Part shown: positions 8,852 to 16,269 of the stretch, piece by piece
Layout: every line of letters starts with the position of its first letter
Position numbering within the stretch: the first letter of the stretch is position 1
Source of the DNA: Nocardia goodfellowii
GTDB lineage: Bacteria; Actinomycetota; Actinomycetes; Mycobacteriales; Mycobacteriaceae
Reading direction: 5' to 3'
DNA: 64,000 nucleotides
Assembly: GCF_017875645.1 (NCBI RefSeq)
Contig: NZ_JAGGMR010000001.1
Coordinates: 4,650,001 to 4,714,000, forward strand
Translations under genes and position numbers: made by a program
The notes under the pieces: model-generated
The model's database searches: none
Seen by the model: only the letters and a program-made list of their open reading frames with translations
What the model was told of the DNA's origin: nothing

Positions 8852-8956
8852 CGAGGTGGGGGACACGGAACGTGGCCGTGCACTCCCGGTTCGGGCAGGC
8901 GGGTGCCGATCCGACGCGTCAGGCGAGCCGGTCCGGTCCGGCCTCCCCGGGGCTCT

Positions 8957-10012
8957 CTAGTGACCACTTGATCGCCGCTTCGGGGGCTGGACTGAATTGC
9001 CGCCGTTCGCTGCCGCCCAAGCTCTGATCACGCTGCTCGCAGAGCGTTCTTCCCAGCTCGCGCTCCGCGTCCAGCGGCCGGACCGCACGCTTTCGGCGCT
9101 CATCCGGTGCGCGGTGAGCAGCCGCGAGAGTTGTTCGAACTCGGTCGGTGTTACGAAGGCCAGGTAGTAGTCGTGCCCGGATTCCAGCGACGCCAGGATG
9201 GTACCGAGGGCGAAGGCGTGCTCACCGATCTGTTCGAGGAACGCTTCGAGGTAACTGGCGCGATCGTCGGCCGGCACGACGAAGGTGTCGGCCCAATCCC
9301 AGGGCAGCGCTGTGGGATAGGAGCTCAGCGATGTCAACTGCTCGCGGACCGACTGGAGATCGGCCTCGCGGGAGATGACCGCCAGATCCGCGGTCCCGTT
9401 CGGAGATTCGGCGTCGCGAAACGATTCGGCCCCTTCCGGGGTGAGGTGTGCCCGTCGTTGAGCCATGAGGGCCCGCACGCGGAACTCGGCATCGGGTTGC
9501 TGTCGGGCCCAGTCATGGGAGTAGGCCGCGGTCTGCGAGGTCTGGCGCACGATGCGGTCCGGCTCGGGCGGGGCGGGCCAGAACTGTAGAAGGTAACGGT
9601 CCTGTAGTGGCTCATCGTCGAGTCTGACGTCCACCTCGCGGGCCTGGTCCATGCCCCGCGCGCAGTACCGCACCCGGTAGTCGAGGCCTTCTCTCAAGTC
9701 CAGTTCCCAGGAGTCCTCACCAGCCCACTGCACCAGGAAGCTTTGCTCCGAGAGCGGGTAGAAGGAGGCCTCCACGACGTCTTCCCATGCCGGATCGAGC
9801 GCGGGAGCCTGGCCACGCACTTCGACGGTGAAGCCGACATCGCCAGTGTGCAAACCGGTTCGCAGGAAAAGTGCGCCGGGTACCGCCGCGCCGCACAGTC
9901 CTGAGTTCTGCCCCGCGAACGCCTCATGCATGCGCGGGCCGACGTCCCCGGGGTCACTTTCGACATAGATCTGGCCGTAGGAGACGTGCACTTCGCCATC
10001 GAGTCTGAACAC
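8957..10012 (-). CDS. Hypothetical 351-aa cytosolic protein
   Basis: The frame is open from GTG 10012, with GAGAAG upstream. No signal peptide or membrane segment is seen. The product is acidic and rich in tryptophan and aromatic residues, with an N-terminal beta-rich part (about 1-170) and a helical C-terminal part. The segment LESGHDYYLAFVTPTEFEQL near residue 290 loosely recalls DUF6630-type immunity-like proteins, a weak similarity. It is convergent with the dehalogenase gene. A small open frame ends three bases before its start. Function is unknown; coding status is well supported by length and codon use. Confidence 0.72.
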   Translation of the reverse strand: MFRLDGEVHVSYGQIYVESDPGDVGPRMHEAFAGQNSGLCGAAVPGALFLRTGLHTGDVGFTVEVRGQAPALDPAWEDVVEASFYPLSEQSFLVQWAGEDSWELDLREGLDYRVRYCARGMDQAREVDVRLDDEPLQDRYLLQFWPAPPEPDRIVRQTSQTAAYSHDWARQQPDAEFRVRALMAQRRAHLTPEGAESFRDAESPNGTADLAVISREADLQSVREQLTSLSSYPTALPWDWADTFVVPADDRASYLEAFLEQIGEHAFALGTILASLESGHDYYLAFVTPTEFEQLSRLLTAHRMSAESVRSGRWTRSASWEERSASSVIRAWAAANGGNSVQPPKRRSSGH

Positions 10013-10015
10013 TTC

Positions 10016-10267
10016 TCACACCATCCCCATCGGCGAGAACCCACCATCGCCCGGCAGCGAGGTCACAGAGGGCGACGGGGCGTTCCTCTCGTCAGGGTCG
10101 GTGCCGACCAACTCGAGGGTGGAAGAAGTGTGGTGCGGTCTGGTTCGGGAAAGCGTCATGGGCGGCAGCGTAGAGATGCCCACTGACACGGGGCTTCCGA
10201 ACTTCGCGGAATGGACGTGGCCCCAGGGAACAACACCCAGTTGTGATCGATCCATAGATAAACTCAT
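10016..10267 (-). CDS. Possible small protein preceding the 351-aa gene
   Basis: An 83-codon minus-strand frame from ATG 10267 (or ATG 10255) ends only three bases before GTG 10012, a spacing that suggests an operon. The sequence includes GVVPWGHVHSAKFGSPVSVG and a proline/serine-rich tail, with no domain I recognise. The opposite strand also has an open frame here, so this may not be a gene. Confidence 0.3.
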   Translation of the reverse strand: MSLSMDRSQLGVVPWGHVHSAKFGSPVSVGISTLPPMTLSRTRPHHTSSTLELVGTDPDERNAPSPSVTSLPGDGGFSPMGMV

Positions 10268-10303
10268 GTGCGTCGTCAGGGAAGAATTGTTACCCTGGCG
10301 AAC

Positions 10304-10327
10304 ATGTCTACGCCCCGAGTTTCTTAG
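10304..10327 (+). promoter_or_regulatory. Possible 7-codon leader peptide before the ABC-F gene
   Basis: ATG TCT ACG CCC CGA GTT TCT TAG encodes MSTPRVS and stops 57 bases before the ABC-F start. A weak inverted repeat (CAGGG at 10277-10281 with CCCTG at 10293-10297) precedes it. ABC-F ribosome-protection genes are often controlled by attenuation on such short leaders, which makes the placement suggestive. The ribosome-binding site is poor, so support is limited. Confidence 0.3.
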
Positions 10328-10384
10328 CTGAGGATCTTCATCCCCGGCTAGAAGTCTGTCCTCTGACAACTCGGAGCAACTCCC

Positions 10385-11989
10385 ATGATCACCCTGTGCG
10401 GTGTCGAGCTGCGCGTGGCTGCCCGCGTGCTGCTATCGGACATCTCGTTCGTTATTTCTCCCGGTGACCGGATCGGTCTCGTCGGCCGTAATGGCGCTGG
10501 GAAGACCACTCTGTTGACTGTCCTGTCCGGGCAGGCCGAGGCTGCGGCGGGCACGGTGGTAGCGACCGGGCCTGTTGGTTACCTGGCTCAGGACACCCGG
10601 GTAGCCGGGATCTCGGTTACCGCGATCGAGCGGATCCTGTCCGCTCGAGGTCTCGATGTCGCCGTGCGATCGTTGCGGGCCGGCGAGGCCGCGCTCGCGA
10701 CGGCTACGGATCCGGTTGCGCTGAAACGGGCGTCAGCTGACTATGACCGTGCCGAGGCCGCGTTCCAAGCAGGCGGGGGATATGCCGCCGAGGCCGAAGC
10801 CGCGCGGATCGCCGCAGGTCTCGGGTTGCCCGATTCGGTGCTGGATCGACCGGTGGCCGCGTTGTCGGGTGGGCAGCGGCGGCGGGTGGAGTTGGCGCGA
10901 ATTCTGTTCGGCGGCAACGACGGCGTGTTGCTGCTGGACGAGCCGACCAACCATCTCGATGCCGACGCGGTGAGCTGGTTGCGGTCGTATCTGCAGCGGT
11001 ACTCGGGCGGGCTGATGGTGGTCAGCCACGACACCGAATTCCTCGCCGCGATCGTGAACCGGGTATTTCATCTGGATCCGCAGCGCGCCGCTCTCGATGT
11101 CTACAACACCGGGTGGCCGGAGTACCTCGAGCAGCGTGCCGCGGCGCAACGCCGCCGGGCACGCCAGCGCGTCAACGCCGAACGCAAGGCGGCGGCGTTG
11201 CATGCCCAGGCCGACAAGATGCGCGCCAGGGTGGCCACCGCCGTGGCCGCGAAGAACATGGCTCGGCGCGCTGACCGCATGCTCGAAGAGCTCGAACCGG
11301 TGCGCCACGCCGACAAGGTCGCGCGGATCCGGCTGCCGGAGCCGGCACCGGCCGGGCGGATGCCCTTGGGTGCGATCGCGCTGACCAAATCCTATGCCGG
11401 ACAACAGATCCTCGACGGCGTGGATCTGGCCGTGGACCGGGGCAGCCGACTCGTCGTCCTCGGTTTCAACGGCGCGGGCAAGACCACGCTGTTGCGGCTG
11501 CTGGCTGGTCGGGAAACTCCCGACAGCGGCCGGGTAGTGCACGGCACCGGATTGCGACTGGGGTACTTCGCGCAGGAGCACGACACCTTGGACCTGTCGC
11601 GCACGGTGCGGCAGAACCTGGCCGCGGCGGCACCGCAACTGACCGAGGCCGAGTTACGCCAGGTGCTGGGCGCGTTCCTGTTCAGCGGCGAGGACGCCGA
11701 CAAACCGGCACGGGTGCTTTCCGGCGGGGAGAAGACGCGCCTGGCGCTGGCCGGACTGGTGTACTCGCGGGCGAACGTGTTGTTGCTCGATGAGCCGACC
11801 AACAACCTCGATCCCGCCTCGCGCGCGGAAATCTTGGCCGCGATCGACACCTATCCGGGAGCGATCGTCATGGTTACCCATGACGAGGGTGCTATCGACG
11901 CACTGCGCCCGGATCGGGTCCTGCTGCTGCCGGATGCCCACGAGGATCTGTGGAACGACCAGTATCGGGAATTGGTGTCGCTGGCCTGA
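10385..11989 (+). CDS. ABC-F family ATPase (ribosome-associated)
   Basis: A 534-residue protein with two ABC cassettes and no membrane segments, the ABC-F layout. Cassette 1: Walker A GRNGAGKTT at 34-42, LSGGQ at 160-164, LLLDEPTNHLD at 182-192. Cassette 2: GFNGAGKTT at 360-368, LSGGE at 445-449, DEPTNN at 469-474. The linker at about 245-320 is charged and helical (NAERKAAALHAQADKMR), as in the interdomain arm that reaches into the ribosomal exit site. ABC-F proteins either protect ribosomes from antibiotics or regulate elongation. The lone genomic position and possible leader peptide favour a resistance role, but this cannot be settled from sequence. Confidence 0.93.
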   Translation: MITLCGVELRVAARVLLSDISFVISPGDRIGLVGRNGAGKTTLLTVLSGQAEAAAGTVVATGPVGYLAQDTRVAGISVTAIERILSARGLDVAVRSLRAGEAALATATDPVALKRASADYDRAEAAFQAGGGYAAEAEAARIAAGLGLPDSVLDRPVAALSGGQRRRVELARILFGGNDGVLLLDEPTNHLDADAVSWLRSYLQRYSGGLMVVSHDTEFLAAIVNRVFHLDPQRAALDVYNTGWPEYLEQRAAAQRRRARQRVNAERKAAALHAQADKMRARVATAVAAKNMARRADRMLEELEPVRHADKVARIRLPEPAPAGRMPLGAIALTKSYAGQQILDGVDLAVDRGSRLVVLGFNGAGKTTLLRLLAGRETPDSGRVVHGTGLRLGYFAQEHDTLDLSRTVRQNLAAAAPQLTEAELRQVLGAFLFSGEDADKPARVLSGGEKTRLALAGLVYSRANVLLLDEPTNNLDPASRAEILAAIDTYPGAIVMVTHDEGAIDALRPDRVLLLPDAHEDLWNDQYRELVSLA

Positions 11990-12154
11990 CCTGCGGTGCC
12001 CGAAGCGTCGCACCTGGCGATCCGGCCCGAGTTGGTGGTGATCGGCTCGGGCCGCAGGGCCCCTTCGTCCGGCGGCACGATCGGCGCCGCTTCGACAATT
12101 GCCGTCGACCGCTGCATCGCCGCAGTCTGGATCCACTCAGGCTACCTAATGAGA

Positions 12155-12189
12155 ATAGGCAATCGCCTAATGATGATAGGCTGTCGCCT
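12155..12189. promoter_or_regulatory. Tandem operator-like repeats ATAGGC-NN-TCGCCT
   Basis: ATAGGCAATCGCCT (12155-12168) recurs as ATAGGCTGTCGCCT (12176-12189), offset by 21 bases, two helical turns. Each copy is itself a partial inverted repeat (AGGC...GCCT). The second copy touches the TTG start codon of the TetR gene, so binding there would block initiation of transcription or translation. Autoregulation by that TetR protein is the natural reading. Confidence 0.6.
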
Positions 12190-12773
12190 TGGACAGAGTG
12201 CCTCTGAATCGAGCCGTCGTGACGGAGCGTGGTGCGCAACTGGCCGACGCGACAGGTTTCGATTCGTTGAGCCTCGCCGCCGTGGCGCGCTCGTTCGGCG
12301 TGCAAACGCCCAGCCTCTACTCGCATGTCAAAGACCTAGCCGACCTCCGGGACGGCATTACCGCCCTGGCCCTCGGCGAACTCGCGGCGAACATCGGTGA
12401 CGCGATAGCCGGTCGATCGAAGAAGGACGCGCTGGTGGGTTTCGCGACCGCGCACCGCGCGTACTCGACCGAACATCCGGGCCGATGGGCGTCCTTGCAG
12501 CGACAGGCAGGGCAGGCCGCTGTCGACACGGCCGCCGCGCGCCGCATCGTGCAGGTGACCGACGCCGTCCTGCTCGGTTACGACATCGCCGGCCCCGATC
12601 GGGTGCACGCCATTCGCATCATCGGCAGCGCGTTGAGCGGATTCCTGAACCTCGAACGCAGCGGAAGCTTCGCGCACAGCATGCCACCGGCCGAGCAGTC
12701 ATGGCCGGAACTGATCGACGCCCTCGACTTCCTCCTCACCCATTGGCATACCCGCCAGAGAGCGACTTCATGA
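12189..12773 (+). CDS. TetR-family regulator coupled to an SGNH hydrolase
   Basis: A 194-residue protein. TTG 12189 or GTG 12198 could be the start, and no good ribosome-binding site precedes either, so the transcript may be leaderless. The helix-turn-helix is SLAAVARSFGVQTPSLYSHV near residues 27-46. The C-terminal region resembles the WHG-type TetR ligand domain (GRWASLQRQ and LSGFLNLERSGSF). Its stop overlaps the next start (ATGA, 12770-12773), so regulator and hydrolase are translated together, probably under the tandem repeats just upstream. Confidence 0.87.
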   Translation: MDRVPLNRAVVTERGAQLADATGFDSLSLAAVARSFGVQTPSLYSHVKDLADLRDGITALALGELAANIGDAIAGRSKKDALVGFATAHRAYSTEHPGRWASLQRQAGQAAVDTAAARRIVQVTDAVLLGYDIAGPDRVHAIRIIGSALSGFLNLERSGSFAHSMPPAEQSWPELIDALDFLLTHWHTRQRATS

Positions 12774-13945
12774 TCACCACCCGCCTCACCGACGAATTAG
12801 TCTGCGGTGCAGTAGAACTGGAATCGTCCGATCGCGGCGTCCGCCCCCACAGACTTCCCCGGCCGATCCGAGAGCGGTTCGCCGATCCCCAGCTCACCCT
12901 CATGGAAGCGCAGCCGTCCGGGGTGCGAGTCGCCGTGCGTACCACGAGCGTCGATATCACCGTGGAAGTGCACGCCACCCGCGTCAGCTACCGCGGCGCG
13001 ACGCGCGCCCGGGGTGCCATCGACGTGGTGGTCGACGACGTCTTCCACCATTCGCACGTCCTCACCGGCGGGGACACCATCGAGCTGGACCCGAACACCG
13101 GCGTCGGAACGTTCGAGCAGGGGCCACCGGAACTCGTCACCCTCACCGATCTCCCGGCCGGGCCGAAAACGGTCGAGATCTGGCTCCCGCACAACGAACA
13201 GATAGATCTGATCGCACTGCGCTCCGACGCCCCACTGCGACCCGCATCGCCGAGCGGGCCGGTGTGGCTACACCACGGCAGCTCGATCAGCCACGGCTCC
13301 AACGCCACCAGCCCCACTCGTATCTGGCCCGTCGTCGCGGCGCGACGTGCCGGCGCCCAGCTGCGCAACCTGGGGTTCGGCGGCAGCGCGCTCGTGGATC
13401 CGTTCATGGCCCGCCTCATGCGGGACACTCCAGCGGACGTGATCAGTGCCAAGCTCGGACTCAACGTGGTGAACCGCGACTCCATGCGACTCCGCAGCTT
13501 CGTTCCCGCCGTTCACGGTTTCCTGGACACCATTCGTGACGGCCACCCCACCACGCCGCTGATGCTGATCTCACCCATCCAGTGCGCGATCCACGAGGAC
13601 ACGCCCGGCCCAGGCGCGATCGATCCGAATACGCTGGGCACCGACTCGGTGCAGTTCGTCGCGACCGGAAAGAAAGGCGATACCGCCTTGGGGCGCTTGA
13701 CACTTCAGGTCATTCGGGATGCCTTGACGGAGATCGTCGACAGCAGGTCCGACGATCCGAACCTGCACTACCTCGACGGTCGCACGCTCTACGGCGAGCG
13801 CGACGCACAGCGCCATCCACTTCCCGACGGTCTGCACCCGGACACGGACACGCACGCCCTCATGGGAGAGCGGTTCGCGGACAAGGTATTCGGGCCGGGA
13901 GGGGCATTTGCGAGAGAGCGGCACCGAGCGGCTGCTGCCAACTAG
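12770..13945 (+). CDS. SGNH/GDSL-type hydrolase
   Basis: A 391-residue protein from ATG 12770. The N-terminal 170 residues form a beta-rich domain typical of two-domain SGNH esterases. The catalytic domain carries HHGSSISHGS with the nucleophilic serine, GFGGSAL giving the block-II glycine, LGLN supplying the block-III asparagine, and PDGLHPDTD with the Asp-X-X-His pair. All four SGNH blocks are therefore present. No signal peptide is seen, so it acts in the cytosol, probably as an acyl or acetyl esterase. It is translationally coupled to the upstream TetR gene, which may sense its substrate. The exact ester is unknown. Confidence 0.85.
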   Translation: MITTRLTDELVCGAVELESSDRGVRPHRLPRPIRERFADPQLTLMEAQPSGVRVAVRTTSVDITVEVHATRVSYRGATRARGAIDVVVDDVFHHSHVLTGGDTIELDPNTGVGTFEQGPPELVTLTDLPAGPKTVEIWLPHNEQIDLIALRSDAPLRPASPSGPVWLHHGSSISHGSNATSPTRIWPVVAARRAGAQLRNLGFGGSALVDPFMARLMRDTPADVISAKLGLNVVNRDSMRLRSFVPAVHGFLDTIRDGHPTTPLMLISPIQCAIHEDTPGPGAIDPNTLGTDSVQFVATGKKGDTALGRLTLQVIRDALTEIVDSRSDDPNLHYLDGRTLYGERDAQRHPLPDGLHPDTDTHALMGERFADKVFGPGGAFARERHRAAAAN

Positions 13946-14083
13946 CCTCGGTCGCGTTCGCGGTGTTGTCAGCGTGCGGTGTTCCGGTATGTCGCCACCG
14001 CGGACCGGCCGTGCGCTGCTGGCTGTCTCGTGGCTGGGAGGCAATGTCGACTGGCGCCGACGGCGGAGACCTGTTACGGTCAA

Positions 14084-14097
14084 TGCATGTACATGCA
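14084..14097. promoter_or_regulatory. MarR operator palindrome, copy 1 (TGCATGTACATGCA)
   Basis: A perfect 14-bp palindrome covering the first codons of the MarR gene (ATG at 14087). The identical 14 bases recur at 14609-14622 before the SMR genes. Two identical copies at regulator and target are strong evidence for the MarR binding site and for autoregulation. Confidence 0.8.
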
Positions 14098-14566
14098 ACC
14101 AACTGAAGCGAAGCGGTCATCGCGAAGTGGCGTCAGCGCCGCTTGGTCGAAGGTTGCCGCGTTGACCTCCGCGGTGGACGCGAACCTCGATCGGTGGCTC
14201 GCCGATAACTATCGTGTCGGGTTGACGGAGTTTCGTGCGCTGATTTTGGTGAGTCAGACCTCCGAAAAGGAGCTGCGCGTCAATGATCTCGCGCAGGGCG
14301 TCGGTTTGAATCAGAGTTCGGCGACGCGTCTGGTGAGCCGCTTGGAGGCGAAGGGTTACGTGCGTCGCGATCTCTGCGCGGACGATAAGCGCGGCGTCTA
14401 CGCGGTCATCACCGAGCAGGGCGAGGCGCTGGTCCGCAGTGCGCGAGCCCCTTACGAAAGTCGCATAACCGAACTGCTGACCGCGGCCTCGGCGCACTTT
14501 CCCGGCGTCGACATCAAGCAGCTCGGGTCGGCTCTGCGGGAGATCGAAGCATTGCTCACATCGTGA
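14087..14566 (+). CDS. MarR-family regulator of the SMR efflux pair
   Basis: A 159-residue winged-helix protein starting at ATG 14087 or 14093. The DNA-binding part is VNDLAQGVGLNQSSATRLVS near residues 66-85, followed by a wing with DDKRGVYAVIT. The start codon lies inside the palindrome TGCATGTACATGCA, which is repeated before the downstream SMR genes. It therefore probably represses itself and the pump, and releases DNA when a toxic cation or similar ligand is present. Start choice matters: the operator overlapping the start implies a leaderless or very short leader transcript. Confidence 0.9.
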   Translation: MYMQPTEAKRSSRSGVSAAWSKVAALTSAVDANLDRWLADNYRVGLTEFRALILVSQTSEKELRVNDLAQGVGLNQSSATRLVSRLEAKGYVRRDLCADDKRGVYAVITEQGEALVRSARAPYESRITELLTAASAHFPGVDIKQLGSALREIEALLTS

Positions 14567-14608
14567 ATCGCCTGCTGTAACAACATCTTTCTTTATTGCC
14601 CATATATC

Positions 14609-14622
14609 TGCATGTACATGCA
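14609..14622. promoter_or_regulatory. MarR operator palindrome, copy 2 (TGCATGTACATGCA)
   Basis: Identical to the palindrome at 14084-14097, placed 22 bases before the first SMR start and just after the AT-rich CATATATC, which may be a promoter element. It is the expected site for repression of the efflux operon. Confidence 0.8.
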
Positions 14623-14644
14623 TTTAACCGAAAGGAACATCGTC

Positions 14645-14965
14645 ATGAGCTGGATCTACCTGGGTATCGCCGTCATCTTCGAGGTCGCCGTCGGCATCGC
14701 GGCGGGTAAGGCGCAGGGTTTCACGAACCTGTGGTGGACGATCGGCACGCTCGTCAGCGGCGCGATCGCCACCTTCTTCCTCAGCCTCGCCCTACTGACC
14801 TTCGACGTCGGCGTCGGCTACGCACTGTGGACCGCGCTGGCCGGAGTCACGATCGTCGTCATCGGCGCGTTGTTCCTCTCCCAGCGCCTGACCTGGAAGA
14901 AGTTCCTGGGCATCGCCATCGTCATCGTCGGCGTCGTCGGACTCAATCTCGCCGGAACCGTATAG
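14645..14965 (+). CDS. Small multidrug resistance protein, subunit A of a pair
   Basis: A 106-residue protein with four membrane helices. ATG 14645 was chosen for GAAAGGAAC upstream and for the MSWIYLGIAVIFE start typical of the family. The glutamate in helix 1 (IFEVAVG) is the proton/substrate-binding acid of SMR pumps, and WTALAGVT corresponds to the conserved W-x-x-x-x-G-x segment. A second SMR gene follows after 34 bases. Paired SMR proteins usually form an antiparallel heterodimer in the inner membrane that exchanges protons for lipophilic or guanidinium-type cations. The operon is under the adjacent MarR gene. Confidence 0.92.
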   Translation: MSWIYLGIAVIFEVAVGIAAGKAQGFTNLWWTIGTLVSGAIATFFLSLALLTFDVGVGYALWTALAGVTIVVIGALFLSQRLTWKKFLGIAIVIVGVVGLNLAGTV

Positions 14966-14999
14966 CCCTTCCTCCGCATTTCATGAAAGGCCAAATCCC

Positions 15000-15413
15000 A
15001 TGACCACCACCGCAACACACCGCTGGGCACCCGCAGTCGAACAGAAGACCGCCCCATGGCTGGCGCTGCTGGCGGCCGGCGGATTCGAGATCGGCTACGC
15101 CCTCAGCGTGAACGGCAGCGAAGGATTCACCAACCCGCTCTGGTCGCTCGTCGCCATCGTCTTCTTCCTCTTCACCCTGTACTTCCTCAGCGTCGCCCTG
15201 AAGAAGATCGATGTCGGGATCGGATACGCCGTGTGGGCCGGTATCGGAGCCGTCGGCGCCGCGCTGCTCGGACCGGTCTTCTTCGACGAAACCTTGACCC
15301 TGGCCAAAACGTTCTGGCTCGCGGTCATCATCGGCGGAGTCATCTGGCTCAAACTCGCGGACAGCGCCAAGCTCGACCGCTCCCAAAGCACACCTGTCGC
15401 CGAACCGGCATGA
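15000..15413 (+). CDS. Small multidrug resistance protein, subunit B of a pair
   Basis: A 137-residue SMR protein with four helices and hydrophilic tails at both ends (about 18 N-terminal and 20 C-terminal residues). The helix-1 glutamate is in GGFEIGYALS, and WAGIGAVGAAL is the conserved helix-3 segment close to Gdx/SugE-like members. Together with the preceding gene it should make a heterodimeric pump. The different loop lengths fit opposite membrane orientations. A strong hairpin follows the stop, closing the operon. Confidence 0.92.
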   Translation: MTTTATHRWAPAVEQKTAPWLALLAAGGFEIGYALSVNGSEGFTNPLWSLVAIVFFLFTLYFLSVALKKIDVGIGYAVWAGIGAVGAALLGPVFFDETLTLAKTFWLAVIIGGVIWLKLADSAKLDRSQSTPVAEPA

Positions 15414-15423
15414 CCTAAAACCA

Positions 15424-15457
15424 GGCACCGCCGCGTGATTCAGCACGCGGCGGTGCC
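15424..15457 (+). terminator. Strong hairpin terminator of the SMR operon
   Basis: GGCACCGCCGCGTG (15424-15437) and CACGCGGCGGTGCC (15444-15457) form a perfect 14-bp stem with the six-base loop ATTCAG, 11 bases after the SMR stop. No T tract follows, as is common for actinobacterial terminators. Confidence 0.8.
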
Positions 15458-15542
15458 GACTGTCCGCCGGATCAACTCGCGATCAAGACATTCGCCCGGC
15501 GGCTTGATTTTGCCGCGGCTCGAGAGAGCGACATTGCCTACG

Positions 15543-15574
15543 GTAGTGACCATATGGCAGGATATGGTCACTAC
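15543..15574. promoter_or_regulatory. Perfect inverted repeat, TetR operator
   Basis: GTAGTGACCATAT (15543-15555) and ATATGGTCACTAC (15562-15574) are exact reverse complements separated by GGCAGG. The repeat ends 14 bases before the TetR start at 15589, so the protein very probably binds here and shuts off its own operon. Confidence 0.78.
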
Positions 15575-15588
15575 GGAATGGAGCACGT

Positions 15589-16269
15589 ATGCCCCGACCT
15601 CTCGTCCCCAACCGTCGTCGGCGCATCCTCGCCGAAGCGCAGCGGCTGATGCTGGACAAGGGCTGGCCCGCCACGACGGTGTCGGAGATCGCGGCTCGTG
15701 CGGGCATCGGCAAAGGTGCTGTCTACCTGGAGTTCCCGGACAAGACCGCAATCCTCGCGGCTGCCCTCGACGACCGGATGCGGCAGCTGACCGCCCAGGT
15801 TCATCGCCAAGTGGTCGACGCGCAGGATCTCGTGGATCTGCCGACGGTGTACCGGTTCAGTATCGAGGCACTGCTGGCCGACCCGTTGATGTGCGCGCTG
15901 TACACAGGTGATCAAAACGTGTTGGGCGACCACGTGCGGAAGGCCGCCGATGACCGTTACCTACAGCGATTGAGCTGGCTCGGTGACTACATCGAGCGTC
16001 TGCAGCACATCGGCATTCTCGACGCGGCGATACCCGCGGACACCATCGTGCACGTACTCAGCGTGTTCACCGTCGGGCTGATCCACGCGCCCGGCACGCT
16101 CGGTGCGACGACACCCGACAAACTGTCGGCCGCGGTCGGTTTGTTCGCCGATCTCGTCGGTCGCGGGCTCGCTACCGGCCTTCCCGCCGATCCAGAAGCG
16201 GCCCGCGAAGCGCAACTCGCTCTGCTCCGACGTCTCGAAACCCAACTCGATCCGCGGGAGCCGTCATGA
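15589..16269 (+). CDS. TetR-family regulator, operon with an alpha/beta hydrolase
   Basis: A 226-residue regulator from ATG 15589. The helix-turn-helix is VSEIAARAGIGKGAVYLEFP near residues 31-50. The rest is helical, with a C-terminal region matching common TetR ligand domains. A perfect inverted repeat sits directly before the gene. Its stop overlaps the next start (ATGA, 16266-16269), so repressor and hydrolase are made together. The hydrolase may process the inducing ester or a product of it. Confidence 0.9.
   Translation: MPRPLVPNRRRRILAEAQRLMLDKGWPATTVSEIAARAGIGKGAVYLEFPDKTAILAAALDDRMRQLTAQVHRQVVDAQDLVDLPTVYRFSIEALLADPLMCALYTGDQNVLGDHVRKAADDRYLQRLSWLGDYIERLQHIGILDAAIPADTIVHVLSVFTVGLIHAPGTLGATTPDKLSAAVGLFADLVGRGLATGLPADPEAAREAQLALLRRLETQLDPREPS

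Noticed and set aside
10101..10331. 76-codon plus-strand frame before the ABC-F gene
   Set aside because: It has no ribosome-binding site, overlaps the competing minus frame and lacks any recognisable protein pattern.
14567..14644. Guanidine riboswitch before the SMR operon
   Set aside because: The gap is only 78 bases and holds the MarR palindrome. No riboswitch-like conserved stems (such as ACGR loops) were found.
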